A stretch of DNA of 27,235 nucleotides from positions 1 through 27,235 of the IMG/VR virus record IMGVR_UViG_3300022074_000306. One strand, written 5' to 3'. A program made the position numbers and the translations under genes. The DNA comes from a virus. Positions within the stretch are counted from its first letter, which is position 1, and the number at the start of each line of letters is the position of its first letter. This document shows positions 1 to 5,291 of the stretch, piece after piece. Below the pieces are notes generated by a model that worked only from the letters and a program-made list of their open reading frames with translations, ran no database searches and was not told where the DNA came from.

Positions 1-148
1 CCGTAATAGGAAACCCAACTTCATCGGCATATAGCCGCAAAAGTTGACAACGACGCAAAGCATCTTCCTCATTAGAGAGGACGATGCTTGCGTGATGATC
101 GAGCCTGGTTAAAAGTTCCTTGTGATCTTTCAGGCTTTCGGGAATCAT
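1..148 (-). CDS. Unknown protein, N-terminal part (cut by window edge)
   Basis: This is an open frame on the minus strand from an ATG at 148 to the window edge, giving about 49 residues that begin MIPESLKDHKELL. It is rich in Leu, Asp, Glu and Arg and looks like a helical soluble protein, for example around LRRCQLLRLYADE. I recognise no domain. It overlaps the end of the upstream gene (72-443) by 77 bases in another frame. Within the overlap this frame looks more protein-like than the other, so the two may be one gene broken by an indel or joined by a frameshift. The ATG sits at the edge of a small hairpin (139-152). Confidence 0.5.
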   Translation of the reverse strand, partial: MIPESLKDHKELLTRLDHHASIVLSNEEDALRRCQLLRLYADEVGFPIT

Positions 149-443
149 CCCGGAGCTGCTTGATTCTGTTGGTGTAGTGTCCATCCTTGGCTTTGCTTGG
201 CGAATAAAAGTCGGCGTTTGTGTAGACACCAAGCCGTTCAAGTTCTTGAAAAGCAATTAGCTCATCGCTTGATTTGAAGGGGTGCTCTTTGTCCAAAGCA
301 TCCAGAGCGCGATTAGACCGCTCTGTTTGCGTTTTGCTGTAATAGCCGACCAACGCTAAATCGTCGTCATATTCAGCAGGAAGACAGTATGGAATCCACT
401 GCAGCAGATCAAATGATCGTTCCTGGCTGTCAGGGTTAGTCAC
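72..443 (-). CDS. Hypothetical protein, 123 aa
   Basis: I do not recognise this protein. The GTG at 443 is preferred over the TTG at 449 because it overlaps the stop of the upstream RHH gene (436) by 8 bases, which suggests coupled translation. The product is soluble and acidic in its first 90 residues, with no membrane segment. The last 23 residues turn strongly basic and low in hydrophobic residues (SRKPERSQ onward). In that stretch a different frame (1-148) looks more like real coding sequence, so the C-terminus may be an artefact of a frameshift. The context is a short leftward operon with an RHH regulator. Confidence 0.55.
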   Translation of the reverse strand: MTNPDSQERSFDLLQWIPYCLPAEYDDDLALVGYYSKTQTERSNRALDALDKEHPFKSSDELIAFQELERLGVYTNADFYSPSKAKDGHYTNRIKQLRDDSRKPERSQGTFNQARSSRKHRPL

Positions 444-705
444 GCGCAAGGGGCTCAGGCTCTGAGGCTATGGCCTTTTGCAGCAGCAGGTTGACCCAGC
501 CTGTGCGAGTCACACCTATGGGTTTCTTCCGATCAATTTCTTGTATCACTCTGGGGTCTATAAACACGCGAGTGTTCGTAATCTGTTCTAGTTCTGGCAC
601 GTTGTGGGCTTGCTTTGCCTGCAGATTGTGCCCATACTGTGCCGGAACCGCAACCCCCTCTTGCTCGAACCAATACCAGAACTGGATTTCTTTGAAGATC
701 AGCAC
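436..705 (-). CDS. Ribbon-helix-helix (RHH) type small protein, 89 aa
   Basis: This is a probable small DNA-binding protein. Residues of about 44-80 fit the RHH pattern: a short strand (TRVFIDP), a first helix (RVIQEIDRKK), a turn (PIGVTR) and a second helix (TGWVNLLLQKAIA). RHH proteins act as dimers and usually repress small operons; its target here is unknown. The GTG at 705 gives the longest form. A GTG at 600 would leave a 54-residue RHH core and would abut, without overlap, the divergent nuclease frame starting at 604. The 5' end therefore overlaps the nuclease on the other strand by an amount that depends on both true starts. It is followed by the 123-residue gene with overlapping stop and start. 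Confidence 0.6.
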   Translation of the reverse strand: MLIFKEIQFWYWFEQEGVAVPAQYGHNLQAKQAHNVPELEQITNTRVFIDPRVIQEIDRKKPIGVTRTGWVNLLLQKAIASEPEPLARD

Positions 706-1293
706 CGCTATCGGTGGCGTGGCAACTGGATTTTGGACAATGCGTCTGACGTTCTACAAGGCGAATTGAATGCGTTTGCTAAGAAAAAAATCGAAGAAAC
801 CAAGCATGGCGAAGACGGTTGGCTTGTAAGAGGCAGGACAATTCACCGCAGCTTGGATCGTTACCTCAGGGGTGAGGTTGATATGCACGACGACAAATGG
901 AGCCCTTGGATCGATGCTTTACTGGGTGATGAGCTTTTTCAGGGAATTGAAACCCTTGCTACTGAGTTTCGTGTGGTTGACCGATTTAACAGCGTTGCCG
1001 GAAGTTTTGATTTTTTAATCAAACAAAGAGATGGACTGACAATTTTGGGAGACCTCAAAACCGTAAGCAGTGCCAAGGCTGTTTCAGGTAGGAAGCCAGC
1101 GACAGGTCAACTTGGTGCATACACCAAAATGCTTGGCCAGCACTTTGGTCACATAACAGTGACTCAATGCGTCACAGTCGTTTCAGGCCCTGACAAAGTC
1201 AAAGTCATTAAGGAAGAGCCTGAAGACTGCATCAATGCATGGGAAGAGGCGTATGGACGCCACCAAGCGAGATATGCCGCTTTCGATTTTTAA
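604..1293 (+). CDS. PD-(D/E)XK nuclease, RecB/Cas4-like exonuclease family
   Basis: This is a probable phage exonuclease that would process DNA ends for the ERF annealing protein and SSB encoded downstream. Counting from the GTG at 604, the visible signatures are G77-x-x-x-H81 in an N-terminal helix, E121 before the core, D136 in a GSFDF strand, D150-L-K152 (the D-x-K of the PD-(D/E)XK site) and Q169-x-x-x-Y173, the QxxxY motif of RecB-type nucleases. The length (229 aa or less) suits single-domain phage members. The start is unresolved. The first 19 or so codons do not look like protein, and homology-like sequence begins near residue 24, so a TTG at 661 is a credible alternative. The 5' end overlaps the RHH gene on the other strand. 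Confidence 0.78.
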   Translation: MGLLCLQIVPILCRNRNPLLLEPIPELDFFEDQHRYRWRGNWILDNASDVLQGELNAFAKKKIEETKHGEDGWLVRGRTIHRSLDRYLRGEVDMHDDKWSPWIDALLGDELFQGIETLATEFRVVDRFNSVAGSFDFLIKQRDGLTILGDLKTVSSAKAVSGRKPATGQLGAYTKMLGQHFGHITVTQCVTVVSGPDKVKVIKEEPEDCINAWEEAYGRHQARYAAFDF

Positions 1294-1413
1294 TAAATGC
1301 GGACTAGAACCGGCTCACGCGCCTGACGCTCCTCACTCCTGATCCGCTGCAAGAGACCTGTGCAACCGTTGTAAAGGGTTACGAACCCACCATAACCACA
1401 TAGAAGCGAGTTG

Positions 1414-1542
1414 ATGGACTGGGCAAGAATCTTGAAACAAGGCGGCATCCCTGAGCCTCCTGGCTACTTGGAGACTGTTGCAAAAGTCAGCAGTAGACCC
1501 AAAAAACAAAAGAAAAAGCCCAAGAGCAAGAAAAAAGCTTGA
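1414..1542 (+). CDS. Small basic protein, 42 aa
   Basis: This short gene begins at ATG 1414 (a TTG lies just before it at 1411) and encodes 42 residues. The N-terminal half has a distinct motif (MDWARILKQGGIPEPPGY) and the last 15 residues are mostly Lys (KKQKKKPKSKKKA). The split between a structured front and a polylysine tail suggests nucleic-acid binding, but this is inference. It sits between the nuclease and P63C genes on the same strand. A TTGACA hexamer overlaps its stop codon and may be the -35 of the P63C gene. A hydrophobic frame on the opposite strand (1333-1545) is judged a shadow. Confidence 0.6.
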   Translation: MDWARILKQGGIPEPPGYLETVAKVSSRPKKQKKKPKSKKKA

Positions 1543-1566
1543 CAAGATCTAGCACTGCTGTAAACG
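1539..1566 (+). promoter_or_regulatory. Possible promoter of the P63C gene
   Basis: A perfect -35 hexamer TTGACA (1539-1544) is followed after 16 bases by TAAACG (1561-1566), a poor -10 with three of six matches. The next gene starts at 1592, a suitable distance. The -35 overlaps the stop codon of the 42-residue gene, the same arrangement as at the stronger promoter at 2666. The weak -10 keeps confidence low. Confidence 0.3.
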
Positions 1567-1591
1567 TTAAAGCGCTGTATGTCATCCACTG

Positions 1592-2527
1592 ATGAGAACA
1601 CTCAAAGATCTAGCTGGTGATCAAACGCCAGTCATCGCCTATCCGAAATCAATCCAGTTTGGACCAGTCACTCTTGACGGCTACATGCTTGAAAACGGCG
1701 AGTTTCGTCAGTCAATCAAATCAACAGGACGCGCTCTGGGAATGCGCTCAAATTCATTTATTCAAACCAAGACGGCGCAGCTTGCTGCACAGGCCGCCCA
1801 AAATGCTAGTGATAGCAACGGATTTGATCTAATAACCCCCGGAAAACAGGCCGACCAAATCATTGTGCCAGTGTGCTGCACAGGGGCAAACCATCACGCC
1901 AACACCGCGTACACCATCAATTTGCCGATGGTGGTTGAAGTTTGGAAGCAATTAGCGCTCAGCGACAGCAAATACGGCCACGCAGCGTTGGAGTTGCTCG
2001 GCCTATCTGCTGTTCATTCATTAGAAAGGGTCTATCAAGAAGCATTTGGCGTAGTTGACGCACGATCAACAGACGATCGATTGCTTGAATGGGCTATCAG
2101 ACTTGATGCAGGCAAGCATTTTCCGCTGTTTGGCGGTCAGTTTCATCAGCATTTTGCGCGTGTTACAGGGGTTGCACTTGGCCACCGATATGCCCAAGTC
2201 TGCTTGGCAGAATTGGTTTATCACCGATTGCCGGAAACAATTTATGAAACGCTAAAAGACATCAACCCTTTAGACGAACGAGGTTGGCGACAGTTCACCC
2301 ATAGCCAACTTATGTCAGACGATATGCGGCAACAAATGCGTGAAATCGTGTCTGCTGTTACCAGTCAACTCGCCAACACTCCAAGCAAGGCAGATGATTC
2401 CAAAGCATATAAGCGTTGCTTGCATCGCTTAGATAAAACCCTGCCACGTTACAAAAAACGTGGAGGAAACATCGATAATTTAAAAAAAGCGATTACTCTA
2501 AAGCCTGACGCCTCTGACCATGAATAA
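1592..2527 (+). CDS. P63C domain-containing phage protein
   Basis: This 311-residue protein has a C-terminal region (about 168-262) that fits the P63C domain: FP.F...F...F then a long helix, and the signature around LVYHRLPETIYETL with INPLDERGWRQFTH. P63C proteins occur in phages and plasmids. Their biochemical role is not established, and some have antirepressor-like N-termini. The N-terminal part (about 25-150) has the feel of such a domain, with GYMLENGE and an SAVHSLERVYQEA helix. The C-terminal 50 residues are Lys-rich. ATG 1592 is the first start in this frame; an ATG at 1579 is in a different frame that stops after 13 codons. Its stop overlaps the start of the RHH gene at 2520. Confidence 0.75.
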   Translation: MRTLKDLAGDQTPVIAYPKSIQFGPVTLDGYMLENGEFRQSIKSTGRALGMRSNSFIQTKTAQLAAQAAQNASDSNGFDLITPGKQADQIIVPVCCTGANHHANTAYTINLPMVVEVWKQLALSDSKYGHAALELLGLSAVHSLERVYQEAFGVVDARSTDDRLLEWAIRLDAGKHFPLFGGQFHQHFARVTGVALGHRYAQVCLAELVYHRLPETIYETLKDINPLDERGWRQFTHSQLMSDDMRQQMREIVSAVTSQLANTPSKADDSKAYKRCLHRLDKTLPRYKKRGGNIDNLKKAITLKPDASDHE

Positions 2528-2669
2528 ATTAAAACGGCGCCATCTTTTGTCAGTAACTTTAAAGAAAGAGTTATTCGAGCAAGTAAAAGCGCAAGCTCAA
2601 AAAGAAGACATTCCAGCCACGGCTTGGGCTAGGAAGGCAATTTTAGAAAAATTAGCCAAAGCACCTTGA
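2520..2669 (+). CDS. Small RHH-type DNA-binding protein, 49 aa
   Basis: The ATG at 2520 overlaps the last codons of the P63C gene by 8 bases, so the two are probably co-translated. The 49 residues are almost entirely an RHH fold: a strand (HLLSVTL), helix A (KKELFEQVKAQAQKED), a turn (IPAT) and helix B (AWARKAILEKLAK). The net charge is strongly positive. Its stop codon is embedded in the -35 hexamer of a promoter (2666) whose spacer carries a 10-base perfect palindrome. A natural inference is that this protein, or a sibling RHH protein, represses that promoter. Confidence 0.65.
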   Translation: MNKLKRRHLLSVTLKKELFEQVKAQAQKEDIPATAWARKAILEKLAKAP

Positions 2670-2694
2670 CATGGCATGCCACTCAGCCCATAAT
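2666..2694 (+). promoter_or_regulatory. Sigma-70-type promoter
   Basis: A consensus -35 TTGACA (2666-2671) and a near-consensus -10 CATAAT (2689-2694, five of six) are separated by exactly 17 bases. The -35 overlaps the TGA stop of the preceding RHH gene. The predicted transcription start near 2701 is almost on the ATG at 2702, so a transcript from it would be leaderless or would use the next ATG at 2726. It would drive the small-gene, RusA, ERF and SSB run that ends at the terminator at 4903. Confidence 0.6.
2672..2681. promoter_or_regulatory. Perfect palindrome TGGCATGCCA in promoter spacer (possible operator)
   Basis: This is a 10-base perfect palindrome lying wholly between the -35 and -10 hexamers of the 2666 promoter, starting one base after the -35. 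A protein bound here would block RNA polymerase. The same 10-mer occurs again at 3466-3475 inside the resolvase gene. The operator role is inferred from position and symmetry. Confidence 0.45.
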
Positions 2695-2701
2695 ACAGAG
2701 C

Positions 2702-2929
2702 ATGAGTCGCCTACCTCAACTTCTCATGATCAAACATGAATCCCACAAACTGCGTTCTGGCTTTTATGGCCCAGAACGCAGCAGCGCAAAAACCAACACA
2801 ATTGTTTCTGTTGTTGCCTGTGTTTTGTTCGGTGTAACTGCCTGGCATTCCTTGACTTCAACTTTGGATCAGCAGCAGGCTTATCACTGCGAACAGGGCT
2901 GGCAGCGTGCCTGTGAAAAACTTAAGTAA
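2702..2929 (+). CDS. Small single-pass membrane protein, 75 aa
   Basis: I know no specific family for this protein. ATG 2702 gives 75 residues; an ATG at 2726 would remove eight. A basic, polar N-terminus (about 1-35) is followed by one hydrophobic helix (about 36-53, IVSVVACVLFGVTAW) and a short tail with two cysteines (YHCEQGWQRACEKLK), which could face the periplasm. It is the first gene after the promoter at 2666, so it is probably expressed early. Its stop overlaps the next start (TAATG at 2927-2931). Phage proteins of this shape can act in superinfection exclusion or host take-over, but nothing in the sequence decides this. Confidence 0.55.
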   Translation: MSRLPQLLMIKHESHKLRSGFYGPERSSAKTNTIVSVVACVLFGVTAWHSLTSTLDQQQAYHCEQGWQRACEKLK

Positions 2930-3072
2930 TGGGTCTTCCGTCACGTTACATCAACACTGAAGAGTTTATTGCTGAAGCCAAAGCACGAGCCAAGGCTGCA
3001 CTCAAGCAAAAAAACATTAAACTTACAGCACTTGAAAAAGCCTTTCTTGAGGCTTTTAAAAGAGACCTGTAA
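2929..3072 (+). CDS. Small helical protein, 47 aa
   Basis: The ATG at 2929 overlaps the stop of the membrane-protein gene (TAATG). The 47 residues are rich in Ala, Lys and Glu and predict as two helices (EEFIAEAKARAKAALKQ and LTALEKAFLEAFKRDL) with no hydrophobic segment. I recognise no family. The tight overlaps on both sides make it a real member of the operon. A minus-strand frame across it (2946-3212) is considered a shadow. Confidence 0.5.
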   Translation: MGLPSRYINTEEFIAEAKARAKAALKQKNIKLTALEKAFLEAFKRDL

Positions 3073-3074
3073 TT

Positions 3075-3317
3075 GTGGGCAGCATTCGCGTAAGCCCCAT
3101 GCACATCAACTTCTTTCCTATGAAATCCGCTTCTATCAACCTCACCGAAGATCGCCAAGCAAAGCTGCAAGCATTGGTCGAAGCAGCCCCCTGCTACACC
3201 GCTGAAGTTCAAATTGCTGGCAAGACTATTCGCACCAGTGAGCGTAAGATCTCAGCATCCGCGCTAGCCCAGAGCTTGCTTGATGGTGCAATCGACGACC
3301 ACTACTCCCGCTTGTAA
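3075..3317 (+). CDS. RHH-like protein with an enlarged middle loop, up to 80 aa
   Basis: The GTG at 3075 lies two bases after the previous stop. ATGs at 3099 and 3120 are in frame and 3120 may be the true start, because the recognisable part begins there. After it come a strand and helix (SINLTEDRQAKLQALVEA) and, near the end, a second helix (SASALAQSLLDGAIDDHY). This resembles an RHH unit with about 22 residues (including TAEVQIAGKTIRT) inserted between the helices. The insert could be a beta hairpin. It overlaps the start of the RusA gene by 35 bases. DNA-binding function is inferred and weaker than for the 2520 gene. Confidence 0.5.
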   Translation: MGSIRVSPMHINFFPMKSASINLTEDRQAKLQALVEAAPCYTAEVQIAGKTIRTSERKISASALAQSLLDGAIDDHYSRL

Positions 3318-3750
3318 TTCATTCACTTTTACTGTTTTAGGTAAACCCGCCCCACAAGGCAGTAAAAGACACGTAGGCAAAGGCGTCATGGTTGAATCCT
3401 CTAACAGGGTCAAACCATGGCGTTTAGACGTAAAGCACACTGCACTGGGCTTGCTTCCTAGTCACTGGCATGCCATACTAGACAAGCCAATGGCAGTTAC
3501 AGCGACGTTTATTTTTGCTCGTCCAAAAAATCATTTTCGCGCCAACGGTCAATTAAAACCTGCAGCACCGAAACACTGCACTTCCCGTGTGGGCGATGTT
3601 GACAAGTTAAGCCGCAGCATTCTTGACGCCCTTTCTGAAGGTGTGATTTTCAACGACGACGCTCAAGTCGTCAGCCTTATTGCCTCCCGCCGCTACGCCA
3701 ATGACTCAGAACAACCCTCCGCAATCATCACCGTCACAGCAATCACCTGA
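3283..3750 (+). CDS. rusA: RusA-like Holliday junction resolvase
   Basis: RusA proteins are small dimeric endonucleases that cut four-way DNA junctions made during phage recombination. From ATG 3283 (a TTG lies one codon upstream) the protein is 155 residues. Residues 14-29 hold the usual opening strand and glycine turn (FTFTVLGKPAPQGSKR). The catalytic region is 105-126: D105-V-D107-K-L-S-R-S-I-L-D115-A-L, then N124-D125-D126. This aligns without gaps to the acidic DxDN...DAL...DD region of E. coli RusA, with R111 where RusA has its conserved Lys. It overlaps the ERF gene by 50 bases, which supports functional pairing in recombination. Confidence 0.8.
   Translation: MVQSTTTTPACNSFTFTVLGKPAPQGSKRHVGKGVMVESSNRVKPWRLDVKHTALGLLPSHWHAILDKPMAVTATFIFARPKNHFRANGQLKPAAPKHCTSRVGDVDKLSRSILDALSEGVIFNDDAQVVSLIASRRYANDSEQPSAIITVTAIT
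3466..3475. repeat. Second copy of palindrome TGGCATGCCA
   Basis: This is identical to the 10-base palindrome in the spacer of the promoter at 2666 but lies within the RusA coding sequence. It might be a secondary binding site for the same regulator, or chance. On random sequence a given 10-mer is expected about 0.03 times in a window of this size. Confidence 0.3.
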
Positions 3751-4396
3751 CCTTGCATTAGCTTTGATTGCTTTTCAAGCATCAGTCCCAACCATTCACG
3801 ACAACGACAAAAGTTTTCACGGTAGTTTTGCCAATTTGCCTGGCATTCTTTCAACGATTGGACCCAAGCTGCGCGAGCATGGTTTAACTGTTTCTCAGTT
3901 ACCTGAAGGCATTGACGGAAAGCCTGGCTTAAGAACAACACTGATGCACGTCAGCGGGCAATCTGTTTCTGCGGTGACTCCTGTTGAGATTCAGCAAGGC
4001 GTTGACCGCAAAGGTAAGCCCCTAAACGCAACCCAGGAGTGGGGGAAGGCAATTACTTACTCCCGGCGCTATGCCCTTCAAGCAGTGCTTGGTCTGTGCG
4101 TAGGCATTGAAGATAACGATGCAGACATGGAACTATCAGCTCCGCCAGTCAGAGCAGAAACCTCTGAGCCTGCAGCTAAAATTGAGGGAGTATCAGACGG
4201 AGACCAACCACTCAGCAAAAACGATCGAGAGCTTTGCTTGGGCTTGATCAAAGAACTAGAGGCAGACAAACTTGCTTTGTTTCTTGCAGACTTTCGACGG
4301 GATTTTGGTTTAAGCAAAGAAGCCAAAGTCGCTCCATCCTTGACTAGCAAAAAGCATCAGGATTTCATGAATAAAAACATGCACAAGTATGTCTGA
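3701..4396 (+). CDS. erf: ERF-family single-strand annealing protein
   Basis: ERF proteins anneal complementary single strands and support genome circularisation and recombination. ATG 3701 is preferred over the TTG at 3680 because the first 16 residues are already a disordered Gln/Pro/Ser leader. The core spans about 20-145. The family signature is at 115-127 (GKAITYSRRYAL), followed by an acidic DNDAD stretch (138-142). The rest is a variable linker and a helical C-terminus. Length (231 aa) is normal. Neighbours RusA (upstream, overlapping), an RHH-like protein and SSB make a recombination module, with the PD-(D/E)XK nuclease as the likely partner exonuclease. Confidence 0.85.
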   Translation: MTQNNPPQSSPSQQSPDLALALIAFQASVPTIHDNDKSFHGSFANLPGILSTIGPKLREHGLTVSQLPEGIDGKPGLRTTLMHVSGQSVSAVTPVEIQQGVDRKGKPLNATQEWGKAITYSRRYALQAVLGLCVGIEDNDADMELSAPPVRAETSEPAAKIEGVSDGDQPLSKNDRELCLGLIKELEADKLALFLADFRRDFGLSKEAKVAPSLTSKKHQDFMNKNMHKYV

Positions 4397-4568
4397 CGAC
4401 AAAACGCCTCAAGCGTTGCGTGATGATGATCGACGCAATCGCCATTTTCAAGTCAGGCTAGATCTTCAGCTAGCCAATCAACTTCGGCACTATGCTGATC
4501 AACGCCATAACGGTGTTGTCAACATGGCGCTAACAACCATCGTTTCTAAATTTTTCAACGGTAAGTAA
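4389..4568 (+). CDS. RHH-like small protein, 59 aa
   Basis: The ATG at 4389 overlaps the ERF stop by 8 bases, and the stop abuts the SSB start (TAAATG). The first 16 residues are polar and charged. Residues of about 17-57 fit an RHH: a strand (RHFQVRLD), a helix (LQLANQLRHYADQRH), a turn and a second helix (VVNMALTTIVSKFF). It may be a DNA-binding accessory of the recombination module or a regulator. It is the fourth RHH-type frame in the first 4.6 kb. Confidence 0.55.
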   Translation: MSDDKTPQALRDDDRRNRHFQVRLDLQLANQLRHYADQRHNGVVNMALTTIVSKFFNGK

Positions 4569-4886
4569 ATGCTCAACATCACAGCTCACGGCAATCTCGG
4601 CAAAGACCCTGAAATCAAAGATGTCAAAGACACTCAGGTTGCTGAGTTCAGCTTGGCAGCAAGAACCGGCAAAGATGAGACCACCTGGATCAACTGTGCT
4701 GTTTGGGGGAAACGCGCAGATGTCGTTAAGCAGTATCTGCACAAAGGCGACAAGGTCACTGTTGCAGGCTCTGGCAAGATAACGACTTACGAGAAAAAGG
4801 ACGGCACAGAGGGGTTTTCGCTGAATCTGAATGTCTCTGATTTCACCTTGCCACCTAAGAAAGAAACAGAAGATGCCCCTTTCTAA
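4569..4886 (+). CDS. ssb: Single-stranded DNA-binding protein (SSB)
   Basis: This is an OB-fold protein that coats single-stranded DNA during phage replication and recombination. The 105 residues cover a short SSB: an opening strand (MLNITAHGNLGKDPE), then WINCAVWGKRADVVKQYL with the typical WxxCxxWGK pattern, KGDKVTVAGSG, and a C-terminal strand followed by an acidic tip ending EDAPF. That tip resembles the partner-binding end (DDxPF) of bacterial SSBs and suggests it recruits host or phage partners. It is shorter than the roughly 170-residue host type because the disordered linker is nearly absent. It is the last gene before a strong terminator. Confidence 0.92.
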   Translation: MLNITAHGNLGKDPEIKDVKDTQVAEFSLAARTGKDETTWINCAVWGKRADVVKQYLHKGDKVTVAGSGKITTYEKKDGTEGFSLNLNVSDFTLPPKKETEDAPF

Positions 4887-4902
4887 AATGCGAGCGCAGG
4901 GC

Positions 4903-4926
4903 AGGGAGCTTCGGCTCCCTTTTTTT
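4903..4926 (+). terminator. Intrinsic terminator after SSB
   Basis: A perfect 7-base-pair stem (AGGGAGC at 4903-4909 with GCTCCCT at 4914-4920) closes a TTCG tetraloop in the very stable C(UUCG)G context. It is followed by six more T (4921-4926) directly after the T that ends the stem. This is a textbook rho-independent terminator closing the early plus-strand operon. Confidence 0.92.
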
Positions 4927-5091
4927 ATGGCTAAACCAGTAATCCAGCAGGTAAACCATAAAGGCGTTTTGCTGTGGGAAGTCAGTTATGCAGGCATGAC
5001 ACGCTATTTCCGGCGCGATTGGCAAGCCAGATGGCATTTTGAATCGTGCATCAGGCTGCACCGATCAAAGACTGGAGGCAATAACGGCTAA
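4927..5091 (+). CDS. Small hypothetical protein, 54 aa
   Basis: The ATG at 4927 follows the T-tract of the terminator with no gap, so translation needs read-through or an unseen promoter upstream. The 54 residues are rich in aromatic and basic residues (KGVLLWEVSYAGMTRYF, then RRDWQARWHFES). They suggest a small beta-then-alpha fold that may bind nucleic acid. I recognise no family. The stop (TAA) overlaps the stop of the convergent gene at 5088 by four bases. The same frame is open upstream of the terminator, but those codons overlap SSB and are not convincing. Confidence 0.5.
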   Translation: MAKPVIQQVNHKGVLLWEVSYAGMTRYFRRDWQARWHFESCIRLHRSKTGGNNG

Positions 5092-5291
5092 CTAGGAGCG
5101 ATTGCCTTGTCAAGCGAAGCAATCCGTTCCACCGCTTGCTTTAGCAGTATTCCCTGATGCCAGTTTTGCTTGATTAACGCTACGCAAAGTGATTGCAGGT
5201 GGTCAACGTCTTTTTCTTCGTGAACACGACGACAAGTGCATTCAAGGTTGAGCTTTTGTTCCAGGCTTGGGTCAATGATCATCCATTCCAT
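5088..5291 (-). CDS. Small helical protein, NblA-like pattern, 67 aa
   Basis: ATG 5291 gives a 67-residue protein predicted as two helices. Residues of about 8-55 loosely follow the NblA (Ycf18) pattern: SLEQ plus a hydrophobic-polar helix, a turn rich in acidic residues, then L..LCVALIKQ. NblA tags phycobilisomes for degradation and is carried by some freshwater cyanophages. The match is by eye and weak at the C-terminal helix, which continues further than in NblA (ILLKQAVERIASLD). It may instead be an unrelated small picocyanophage family. The start lies inside the end of the upstream gene (20-base overlap). Confidence 0.5.
   Translation of the reverse strand: MEWMIIDPSLEQKLNLECTCRRVHEEKDVDHLQSLCVALIKQNWHQGILLKQAVERIASLDKAIAPS

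Noticed and set aside
1371-1400. Possible tRNA T-arm remnant or attachment site (GGGTTACGAACCC)
   Set aside because: The loop sequence does not match the T-arm pattern, no acceptor stem or CCA pairing is present and no integrase is nearby. It is only a five-base inverted repeat.
1333-1545. Minus-strand 70-residue frame with a hydrophobic start
   Set aside because: It runs opposite to the convincing 42-residue gene. Its hydrophobic leader is the complement of the Lys codons, and its neighbours on this stretch are all on the plus strand.
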